Assembly: GCF_021869535.1 (NCBI RefSeq)
Contig: NW_026262712.1
Coordinates: 103,048,140-103,112,139 of the forward strand
Length of the DNA stretch: 64,000 nucleotides
From: Mytilus californianus
Taxonomy: Eukaryota > Mollusca > Bivalvia > Mytilida > Mytilidae
Reading direction: 5' to 3'
Part shown: piece by piece, positions 21,601 through 30,999 of the stretch
Position numbering within the stretch: the stretch's first letter is position 1
Layout of the letters: the number at the start of each line of letters is the position of its first letter
The notes under the pieces: model-generated
The model's input: the letters and a program-made list of their open reading frames with translations, nothing else
Told to the model about the DNA's origin: nothing
Databases searched by the model: none
Made by a program: the position numbers and the translations under genes

Positions 21601-23521
21601 AATATCTTGGCTGTTTAATTGATTCCATACACATAATATGGATTGTTAATTGGTTTAAGTATCTAAATATAAAAAGGTCACAAAATGTCATCATGATCAG
21701 TTGACTGTGAATTTGGGGTAAATCAGGTGACAGGTGTCAGACAAACATGGTCACCTTTGGATGAATTCACAGACCAAATATCATTGACCTACCATGAATA
21801 CATGAAGCAAATGAAAATCAGACTAAGCACAAAAAATAAACCTGGTCAGTAGACCATGAATATGAGGTCAGGGACAGGTGTCATACAGATATGTACACCT
21901 TCCAAAGATTGCATATACCAAATATCAAAGACCTAGAATGTAAAGTTATCAAGAAACAGACCAATCCATAAGAAACAAACATGGTCAGTGGACTATGAAT
22001 ATGAGGTCAGGGTCAGGTGACAGGTGTCAGATCGAAATGTTCACCTTTGGATGATTTCATACACCAAATATCATTGACTACCATGTAAAGTAATTGATAA
22101 AAAGACCTAATAACAACAACAAAACCATGGTGAGATGGCCATAAAAATAGGGCCAGGGTCGGTTGACAGGTGTCAGATGGTCATTGGATATGTTCACCCT
22201 CTGATGATGTCACGGAATGAAAAAATGAATAAACTAGAAAATGAGTCTGTAAGACCACAGGTGTCCCTCCTGTAGATTGTACTTTCCGAGATATGGACCT
22301 AAACCAACAACTTAACCAGAGTCAATAAAGCATGAAATGTAGGTCAAAGTGACCTAAAAGTTACTGGGCCGTGGAACACTACCTAAGACGCTTCCACAGG
22401 TGAAGTACCATTACTATACCATGTATACTCCCTGAGATATGGACCTAAATTAAACCAAGAACTTAACCAAAGTGTGACGTACGTACGGACAAGGGTAACA
22501 CTATATGTCACGTCCACATTCGTGGTCGGGACATAAAAAAAGTATATTGTTCTCCTGTCTTCAAGAATTGTTCTCTATAATTACAATATTTTTTTTGCAC
22601 CAAACCGTAGTTATCTGAGTCTGTTTTTCCCCTGTCTTGTTAGCATTTTTTTAAAATGTATTCACGTAATTCAACCAACAGCAGACATGCGAAAATACTA
22701 CAATAATAGTGTGGGCCGAAACAACTTGGGACAGAGAGGATTGGAGCTGGAGGCGATTGGATTCCGACGGGTTTGGGGCTGGAACCACATGGAAGCAGTT
22801 GTTCTATGTTCACAGAAATCCGCGATATGCATTATTTATCAGATATATGACGTCATATATGCTAAAATCTCTTTTTTGTTCCAATGACAAAATAGGTACA
22901 TGTAGTTCATTCATTTCCTGTAAAGTGTTTATGTTACCCTGATTTTTTTTATACTTATTTCATTTAAAACTCCAGGGGTTAGTCTGCACACACAGGGAAT
23001 TTGGAGCTGTAAAACACGGTCAATTTTGGTCGTTTGTTATAATGAAACTTAAAGCTTTTGCCTTACAACTGTACAAAGGTATGCAGGAAAATACAAAACA
23101 TTTTTTCACCAGGGACTTGAAAATTTATATATGACTTACATATTTGTCACCCCCCTTTTTTATTCAGTATGATATATATGTGACAAATGATGTGACCTGT
23201 GTTCTCACCATGTAACTCCGCTTATTTCTTCTTACGTAGATCGATAGCATGTTTCCACACAAACGTGTAGTGAATTACAACCAATCTGCCTTCAGCCTTT
23301 TGGAAGATGCCGACTTCAATCTCAAAGTTGAGGATTTGGAGCCGCCTACACCTCTCTGCAAACCCATAACCCGTCTTTAAGTTACGTAAAACGGACGAAA
23401 AATCTATTTTGTGATTAAGTTCAAAGAAAAAGCAAAAATCTTCGACGGCCTTGGGTATGTTTTTTCGATATATATGTATCCTGGCCGAAACGATTTCTGT
23501 CATTTCTGTCATTTCTGCCAT
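18602..23521 (-). CDS. Five-exon host gene, C2HC zinc-finger protein (about 218 aa)
   Basis: Exons on the minus strand: 23,521-23,236, 21,467-21,428, 20,758-20,637, 19,702-19,589 and 18,696-18,602. All introns are GT-AG (donors GTAAGA, GTATGT, GTAAGT, GTAAGA; acceptors TTTGCAG, TTTTAG, TTTCAG, TTACAG). Phases 1, 2, 1, 1 agree throughout and the sum is 657 bases, 218 codons plus a stop. The start is the first in-frame ATG (MAEMTEMTEIVSARIHIYRK). Exon 3 has a second ATG in a strong context (ACCATGG), which could start a shorter form. Residues 167-193 form a C-x2-C-x18-H-x3-C finger spanning the last two exons (VCGLCRKK ... HYSQC). Residues 130-150 are basic (SLWKRVRSG), which suggests nucleic-acid binding. 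The tail is Lys/Thr-rich. Family not recognised. The 40-bp second exon is the least certain; an unseen exon is possible. Confidence 0.6.
18755..19265. repeat. Dispersed repeat inside the last intron
   Basis: Starts 'actagaggctccaaagagcc' and ends 'ttttagtcaggtgagcac'. Both end motifs are typical of a repeat seen widely in mollusc introns (from memory). It lies wholly between the last two exons of the C2HC gene. Confidence 0.5.
19993..20520. mobile_element. TIR element with nested inverted repeat
   Basis: Outer inverted repeats of about 31 bp: CATACTATTATGCCTCTATG from 19,993 and the complement of CATACTATTACGCTGCTATG ending at 20,520. Just inside the left end lies a second inverted pair, AACATCTGTCAATAGACTTG (about 20,029) against CAAGTCTATTGACAGATGTT (to about 20,199), enclosing about 125 bp. 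No target duplication is obvious. It lies in the intron between exons 3 and 4 of the C2HC gene and has no coding capacity. Confidence 0.6.
21587..22545 (+). repeat. 147-bp tandem repeat block B with leader and tail
   Basis: Same leader ('acaagagtgcaacactaaat') and same unit as 17,394-18,085, with 'gacaggtgtca' near 21,727, 21,873, 22,018 and 22,164. It continues into a tail with 'gagatatggacctaa' twice and 'acgtacgtacggacaagggt'. It lies in the first intron of the C2HC gene, in the same orientation as block A. Confidence 0.8.
22680..22945 (+). other. GC-richer coding-like patch, unassigned
   Basis: Two overlapping plus-strand frames and one minus-strand frame are open over a patch richer in GC than its flanks (WDREDWSWRRLDSDGFGAG on the plus strand). 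It lies in intron 1 of the C2HC gene. I cannot choose a strand or show splice sites that fit the gene's phases, so it is only flagged. Confidence 0.2.
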
Positions 23522-23739
23522 TTCATCGACCGGAAATGTCCAAGTAATTGTAAAAGCCAGAGGCAAGACGGAACGGGCCCGCGAACCATCGCAGCCCAGC
23601 AAATTTCGAGTATTGGCTAGTTTTTGCCAATATTGTTAACATAAGATATTTTTTTCTTATGAGTGTTTATCTTTTTATATGTTCTGATCTGTTCTATACG
23701 TTTTATATGTTCTTATATAAATGAAGTTTACCATTGATG

Positions 23740-23885
23740 CTCCCTACTATCCCATCTCCCTCCTCCCGCCCCCTCTCTCCCTTCTCCCGCCCCTCTCTCC
23801 CATGCTCCCAATACCCTGTCCAGGCCCTCATATTTCACTATGAAATACTGTCCATGAAATTTTTCTTAATCTAATTTTGTCTTCC
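23740..23885 (+). repeat. Foldback/pyrimidine-rich repeat, copy 2
   Basis: Inverse-orientation relative of 10,705-10,860: a 'ctctctcccttctcccgccc' run, 'ccctgtccaggccctcatat', then 'atgaaatactgtccatgaaa'. Confidence 0.6.
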
Positions 23886-23950
23886 CTGAGGAATCCTTTG
23901 CCGTGCAATTGTGAGCGTTTCTGGAGTTCAAATGACGAGGATTGAGTGTG

Positions 23951-24056
23951 GCGTTCACACAGTGCCGATTATGGCTACCGTTTGAGATCACACAGCGCTA
24001 ATGCGGCGTTCACACAGTGCCGATTATGGCTCCCGTTTGAGATCAGACAGCGCTAA
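23951..24056 (+). repeat. 55-bp direct duplication at the left end of the Harbinger pair
   Basis: Two copies (from 23,951 and 24,006) of a unit starting 'gcgttcacacagtgccgatt'. The start is similar to the complement of the right end of the neighbouring element ('ggggtcacacattcacgat'), so it may be a duplicated left terminal inverted repeat. Confidence 0.55.
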
Positions 24057-24962
24057 GACACGAAAAGTGAAAAAGTCGGATTACTATCCTCAATAATCTG
24101 GAATGTCCTATCATTGTCTGAACTCAGTCGTATACGTTCGTAACAGATCGGGAATGGTCCGGAGAGGTCGGCCAAGCACCCCCGACAGTTAGGTGCGTCC
24201 CGTAACATTCGGGGAAACTCAGCCGATTTTGTTTAGTCGGATTACAATCGTGACTATGTCGTGACAGATTCTGCTGTATCGGATCAAAATCGTAACAATG
24301 TCCTGTGTTTTCTGGACGGTTTCCTGTAGAATTTGAATTTGTCATTGCTGTTTTTTTGCCGATTGAGTCCAGATTGCATCCGGAACAGTCTCGTTATTAT
24401 TACGAAATTTTGCAATAGTACCCACGTCGGAGTCCCGACAATTACAGAACACTATACGACGGAGTCAAGACAACGCCGTTTGCAATGCGGTACATCAGAC
24501 TGTGATAGGATTGCGTTCCGGTACAAATGTAGTACCTGATCATCCCGAATAAGGCAATTTGCTTTTATAGGACGGGACTATCACATGAAACGGTTTTCTA
24601 ACGGATATCTTCCGTCAGCGTCGGTTAACTGTCTGGTCACTGTCTGATCTCTGTCGGATCGCATTCGGCAGAATCGGGACGTTGTCGGGACATATTTGGT
24701 CGTTTTTTACTATGCGAAAGATACAAATCGAATTATAATCGGATTGAAACGGGATAATCGGGACAAACGGCTGACTTTGGACGCTTCCTGAACAATATCT
24801 GATTTTTGTCGTGATTAAATAAATGTTTTTACAAATTTTAATTAAAGTTTGAATTTCCAGCCGCGATTCACCGGATCTTGATCAGACTTTTGACAAATTT
24901 TAATCAGAAATGGTCCTATCAAGGACGGCAGTAAACATCGTGAATGTGTGACCCCGGCTTAA
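24057..24962 (+). mobile_element. Non-autonomous Harbinger derivative (internally deleted)
   Basis: Starts 'gacacgaaaag' after TAA (24,054-24,056) and ends 'gtgaccccggc' before TTAA. Its left half follows 24,963-25,510 and its right half follows about 26,630-27,032 of the next element. The transposase region between them is replaced by about 50 bp. This is the structure expected of a deletion derivative that keeps only the ends. Confidence 0.7.
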
Positions 24963-27035
24963 GACACGAAAAGAAAAAAATTCGCATTACTTTCCTCAGT
25001 GATCTGGAATGTCCTATCATTGTTAGAACGCAGTCGTATTCGTTTGTAACAGATTCCTACAGATCGGGAATGGTCCGGAGCTCGAGAGATCGGCCAAGCA
25101 CCCTTGACAGTTAGGTGTGTCCCGTAACATTCGGGGAAACTCAGTAGATTTTGTCTAATCGGATTACAGTCGTGACTATGTCGTGATAGATTCTGCTGTT
25201 ACGGATAAATATCGTAACAATGTTCTGTGTTTTCTGGACGGTGTCATGTAAAACGGGCATGATCTGGAGAAATTTATATTGCTGTTATTTGCCGATTGAG
25301 TTCAGATCGCATCCAGATCTTGCCGAATGCGAACCGTCTTTGCCGAAACGGTTTCGGAACGGTCCCGTTATTAATACGGAAATCGGCAATACTACCCACG
25401 TCAGAGTACCGACAATTACAGAACACGACACGACTAGGCCGTGACAAAGCCGTTTGAAATGCAGTACAGCAGACTGTGATAGGATTACGTTCCGACAGTA
25501 CCTGATCATACCGAATATGGCGACAGTTGTAGGATTCCGGATGCTTGGATTGCCTGATTCGGCTGAGTTGCTCATGTCTGGAGTATCGCATGTGTGTGTG
25601 TGAGAGAGTCATTCTTTGACAGTACTCTGACCTGTCAAATGGTGCTCGTAGGCTGAGACTTCTGCAGCAGGTTGCTGTCATGGAAATAAGAATAAGACCT
25701 TCAGTTTGCCAATTATTATTTGAACAGAAGGGCACTGCGACCCGGTAGAAATAGAAGATACTGGGTAAAGCCCTTGATATCCAGAAGGGAGCAGCTCGGC
25801 CAGTGTGACACATTAATGAGAGAGCTGAGTAGAAGACCCAGAAGCTTTCATCAACTACATGAGGCTGCCTATAGAACTGTACGATGAAGACCTCGCTCGA
25901 ATCACACCCCGCATCACCAAACAAGATACCTGGTGGAGGCGTGCCCTTGATCCAGAACTGAAATTTGCCTGTACCTGGCGATAGTTACAGCAGTATAAAG
26001 TGGGATCCCAGTACCACCATGCCAAATTGAATGTTTGTTCCTGAAGTCTGCCAAGCCACCATTGATGAGTACGCTGCATAGGTAATCGCATGCCCCACTA
26101 TCCCAGCTAAGTGGAAGGAAATCGCAAATGAATTTCTCCGCAGATGGAACTTCCCAAATGCGTGCGGTGCATTGGACGGCAAGCACGTTGCGTACAAGTG
26201 CTCACCAAATACCGGATCTACCTATCAAAACTACGAGGGCTTCTCCTCCTTAGTCCTGATGGCCCTCGTAGATGCGGACTATAAATTTATCTGGCTTGAT
26301 GTTTGGCCAGATGGAGCAGCTTCAGACGCACAACTATACAATGCGTTTGAGCTGCAAGAAGTACTGCAGAACAAAACCATTGGCTTTCCTGATCCTGAGC
26401 CACTTCCTGGAGAAGACAGAACTATGTCATAAGCTTTTTTGTTGCTGACAATGCCTTTTAACTGAGAACTGACATGATGAAGCCTTTTCCTTTACGTAAC
26501 ATGACAGTAAAAGAAAGCATCTTTACTACAGGCTGTCAAGACCACGCAGAGGAAAATGCGTTTGGCATATTGACTCAGATATCAAATACTGTTGTCCACC
26601 ATGCAACATACTCCTGACAATGTGAGAATCATCGACTATCACATGAAACGGTTTTCTAACGGATATCTTCCGTCAGCGTCGGGTCACTGTCTGGTCACTG
26701 TCTGCTTCCTGTCGGATCGCATTCGGCAGAATCGGGACGCTGTTGGGACAGATTCGATCGTTTCTTACCTTGCGAAAGATACAAATCAGATTAGAATCGG
26801 ATCGAGAACGGGATAATCGGGACAAATTCGGCTGGAAACGGCTGAATTTGGGCGCTTCCTGAGCAATATCTGATTGTTGTCGTGATTGAATAAATGTTTT
26901 TACAAATTTTAATTAAAGTTGAATTTCCAGCCACGATTCACGAGATCTTGATCAGACTTTTGTCAAATTTAATCGGGAATGGTCCTATAAAGGACGGCAG
27001 TAATTAAAAATCGTGAATGTGTGACCCCGGCTTAA
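24963..27035 (+). mobile_element. PIF/Harbinger-type element with dead transposase
   Basis: A second copy of the same ends, directly abutting the first and separated by TAA, with TAA again at 27,033-27,035. TWA target sites are typical of PIF/Harbinger. The interior holds the transposase remnant at 25,740-26,640. No Myb-like second ORF was found. The long minus-strand frames here (including one of 216 codons) are shadows. Confidence 0.65.
25740..26640 (+). pseudogene. HARBI1-like DDE transposase, broken
   Basis: The plus strand reads the family in order across several frames: RRYWVKPLISRREQLGQ, then ITPRITKQDTWWRRALDP, then PAKWKEIANEFLRRWNFPN, then in the longest open stretch (26,172-26,432) LDGKHVAYKCSPNTGSTYQN followed by NYEGFSSLVLMALVDADYKF and DGAASDAQLYN. 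After a stop comes FVADNAF and, finally, sequence resembling the family's RLSRARR...ENAFGIL end (ENAFGILTQ). The first two catalytic Asp regions (LDGKH and LVDADYKF) are recognisable. Stops and at least four shifts make the protein inactive. It would have cut at the element's ends in the nucleus. Confidence 0.8.
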
Positions 27036-28972
27036 GCAATAAAAGGTCGCCGTACTTTTTTTCCAACTATTTCTATCTCCCTGTTGTAAATATAAGATTT
27101 ATACAAAAGTTCTTTATGACTTCACCTACTTTCATGTACTTAATGATTTTTATTTAATCAATTTTGTAGATCTAATTAAAAATGTTATTGAATACGCTAC
27201 ACTTGATGATTAATAAAAGATAGAATTGTGACAGTGAGTATTATTTTGTTCATATAATACAATAAATTAGCGTTAGTGTCGTAGCTCTTGTGGGCATTGT
27301 TCACAACTATTAGTGCAATAAGATATTGGAACTTGTTAAAGAAAAAAAGTGCAATAGTTATAGATTTTAAATTATAATTTTTGTCTTAAGAAATAAAATA
27401 AATAATGTTTTATATGTACCCAGATGCGGATTCAGGAGGAAACGTAGAGGGCTTAACCTTTCCTCCTTCCAACTTTTAATTATTGCATAAAAATCGCTTC
27501 TTTGAACAACTACCTAAATGTTCTATGATAGTATTATCGAGGAGATAACATGCGTTATATGTTAAACATTTATTAATAAAGAGGTGATTTGCATTAATTA
27601 ATATACAAATGCCGTATCTAGTTGTTTCGAGTATAGTTATCCCAATAAACATAATTGTCGAAGGATATGAACGAACTTAAGGGGATCATGCATTACATTA
27701 CCACGATAACACTGAATCAATGTTTAATCAGAGAAAAACGGCATTATTTTTATGAATCAATTTTATCTTTAAAAATTTAAGCATATCAAAAATCAATTTC
27801 CCATTTAATATTTGAAAATAAGGAAAATAGTATAAAGTACCCTTACGTCCGATACAGGTTTACATACATTTTGCGCGGGACTTGTTCAATTATGCGTTTG
27901 TTTAATGTTTACACCATTACTATTTTAGAGAAATTCTTAAAGTATGATGCTTTAAATTTAACGACAAAACTAAGTCTTTGGCTTAGATATTCATATAATA
28001 GACCAAGTCGGATATCAATAACAGGAGGCTAGGACTATGTCACTCTGCTAAGTAGGGAAACACTTCTAAATCTGTCCTTGAGCTCTAGTCATAGATCAGC
28101 TAATTATAGATCTTGGTTTGTTCATTTACATACACATTTAAACATGCATCAGTATGTACATAAAACACATAAGAACAGTCTTTGCACGATATACATTCTG
28201 ATACTGATGATTAAACAGTACACATTTTGGCAGAAAACGCAATTACACGCTGAAAGAAAGATTCAATAGGTAGGATAAAAGACCTGTATCCAACTCGGTG
28301 TATAGATTCACCACAAGGCTGCAAAGCGTATAACCGAGGGCGGGGGAGACAAGAATATCAACAATACTTATAAAACGAGCCACATAATTTTTTTTGGTGT
28401 GCATGTAGGTGTGATTTATTTTTTGGGGTTTCTTTATTTAGAAGTTTGATAGTTTTTGTTTTTGTTTTTTTTTTTAGGGTGGGGGGGGGAGTGAGGGGTA
28501 ATGCATTTGCCTTTGTACTTTTTAGGCTTATGTTAAGTTTATTTTGTTCAGTTATCTCTTTCGTTCCGAAATTCCCATGTAACGTTGCATGCAGTGAAAT
28601 GGTTTTTTTATAGGCAAAAATTCAGACGGAACGCCATCGAATTCCAATGACTACATGTATCTTCATCAAGATTACATAAAAATGTCATATTTAATTTAAA
28701 AAAAAAATCAAAACTCAAATAAAGGATCCCTCAAACGGGTCTTACGTATGATTTGTCGACCGAACGTACCTTTCGTCAAATTTTAGGAAAGCTAATATGA
28801 GTTAACCATAAGCCAGGATGTTTATCTTTTTTGAACTGTTTTACATTTTATCATGCTTAGTCTATTTTATCTTTACTATAACTAATGATAAGAAAGTCCT
28901 TACATCACTAAAACTAATCCATAAATGAAATGCCTAAAAGGGACGTGATGCATAAATTATAAACATTGCACT
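27036..28972. other. No gene seen
   Basis: AT-rich sequence with low-complexity T and G runs near 28,460-28,495. A 63-codon plus-strand frame at 28,078-28,269 has no further support. Confidence 0.5.
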
Positions 28973-29175
28973 GACAAGTATTAGATACAATACAAAGGTA
29001 ACAAAGAAACAGGCCGGGAACAACCGTTGCCGGATAGTTTTTCTGCACGAGTAGTCAGGTGAAGGTCCGAGGCGATAGCCGAGGACCTTGACCTGACTTC
29101 AAGTGCAGAAGAACTAAACGGCAGTTTGTTTCCGGCCTGTTTTTTTTTTGTTACCTTTGTTTTGTATCTGACTTG
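28973..29175. mobile_element. Foldback (hairpin) element of about 200 bp
   Basis: Nearly the whole segment is one imperfect palindrome: 'caaaggtaacaaagaaacag' and 'gccgg' on the left pair with 'ccggcctg' and 'gttacctttg' on the right, and the centre folds around 'gtccgaggcgatagccgagg'. Arms are about 90-100 nt. It is non-coding and resembles a hairpin MITE. Confidence 0.75.
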
Positions 29176-30140
29176 TACGGCGTTTCAAGAAAGAAGTAGT
29201 ACATTTTGCATTTAGAACAGATAGCAAAATTAAACAGATTAGAAACTTAAATGGCCATATACCAGTTAATGTAAGTTACAGTTTAAACAAACTTTTTTTT
29301 TCACTTCCCTGCAGCCGAGAGTTTTTTTCTCAAGAAATTCAAGAATCTAATAATTTTATAAAAAAGAACCATGTCAAGTAAAAGATGAATGTCGTACACA
29401 TTTGAGACTTTTTAAAATGCAACTTCGCAAGAAAGTAATGTATGAAAAACATTTCAGAGGTAAGCAAGCTAATATTTGATTTTTATTGCGGGAAAAACGA
29501 AACGGGAGGAAGGGGGGGGGGGGGGGGGGGGGGTTAAAATAAATTTAAAACAAACAGACTTGATCCTTTTTTTGTTGAAAAAATGCAGGATGTGCCATTC
29601 CATTCCTCCATTCCCCCTTAAAAAATAATAAAAATCGTACGTTTGCTCCCAAATATATGAATTCAATATAAAGGTATAAAAAGAATGAATATTTCATTAA
29701 TGAATGAAATGTTATGAAAAAATGGATTTTGTCTTGTTATAAGATATATATAGGCATATATTTTGGATTTGTTTAAAAATTTTCATGCTTATATAGGTTT
29801 TTATATGTCTCTAATATTGTTGATCAGGATTAGACACGTGTCACAATATGATCCAATCGTAGCTTACCGTCCATAATTGGTGACATAAATTGAATGATTT
29901 TTTTCAAGATTTGCTGCCTATTTGAACATGTATTACACGGACACTTTTTATTTATAGGATCAATCGTGCATTGGTGAGTTGATAGGTATTTTATCTTTTG
30001 ATTAGATTTGATTTTTATTTATGTATATTTCCTGTCTTTTTTATTGAAATATAATCGTATGTACCAGCATTTCTTTACTTTCAACATTGTCCAGAATACT
30101 ATTCATGTCCATATATTGAAAAAAAAAAATAATACATTTA
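29176..30140. other. No gene seen
   Basis: AT-rich, with a poly-G run at about 29,513-29,533. The Pro-rich minus-strand ORF there is made by the homopolymer. Confidence 0.5.
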
Positions 30141-30397
30141 CGGACCGACCATTTAGCTACAAAAGGGGGTATGTTTTTTCTGAGTAAGAAAATTATTTAG
30201 TTTTTCAACGCTATCACCCAAATATTTTTTTTCTCGAAATTAGCACTATTATATACGGTATTCGGAAAATCAGGAAACAGAACATTATTTTGTCATCTGC
30301 TTGACCACAATATATTTTTTCTCATAAAATTGGGGATCAGAATATTTTTTTAAGGAAAAAACCATAACCCCCCTTTTGAAGTTAAATGGTCAATCCC
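30141..30397. mobile_element. 257-bp TTA-flanked MITE
   Basis: TTA at 30,138-30,140 and 30,398-30,400 flanks inverted ends: CGGACCGACCATTTAGCT on the left and the complement of GGGATTGACCATTTAACT on the right, both followed by CAAAAGGGGG and a 'tatg'-like stretch. TSD length and sequence fit PIF/Harbinger MITEs. Confidence 0.7.
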
Positions 30398-30849
30398 TTA
30401 GTGTACTGATATGAATAGTAATATACTGGAATTGTTTGAAAAAAATATAGTTATTGATGCCAACGTAAATATTTTAATAAAAAAGACAGGAAATATGTCG
30501 GTGAAACAAACAGTTCAAATCTAATTGAAATTTAAAGTGCCAATGAACTCACTGATCATGCACGAAGTGATTCTATTCATCCGTGCATCATCTAAAAAGT
30601 GTCCGTGTAACACCCGTTTATGTACTGTTTTTCTATAGCTCTGCTGGGGGCAAAAACGTACAATGAAACTAGTTCTTAACTCGTCCTCTTCTTCTATACG
30701 TATTAACTTCCAATTATGGAACACCTACTCATTGGAACTATTTCCGGATGAGGAGTTAAAAAAAAAACAGTTTATGTCGCACACATAAAAGTTTCTAGTA
30801 AAACTAAGAATATATACACTAAAATCCAAAGTTCACGGATTAAAATATA

Positions 30850-30900
30850 AAAAAAAAAAAAACAAAATAAAAAAAAACAAAACAAAACAAAACAAAACGA
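30850..30900 (-). repeat. (TTTTG)n tail of the LINE
   Basis: On the plus strand 'aacaaaacaaaacaaaacaa'. On the LINE strand this is a short TTTTG repeat following the 3' untranslated part, a common form of LINE 3' end. Confidence 0.55.
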
Positions 30901-30999
30901 AATCACTTAAGCTTTATACAATAAAAAAAGCGGGACACCCCTGCCTCTACCTTATCACATATGTACAAACAGCTCATATCACAAATATTCAATATATAT

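Noticed and set aside
25274..25924. 216-codon minus-strand ORF in the Harbinger region
   Set aside because: It lies opposite the transposase remnant and the element's ends, has no protein-like pattern and shares its frame with non-coding copy 1. It is a shadow.
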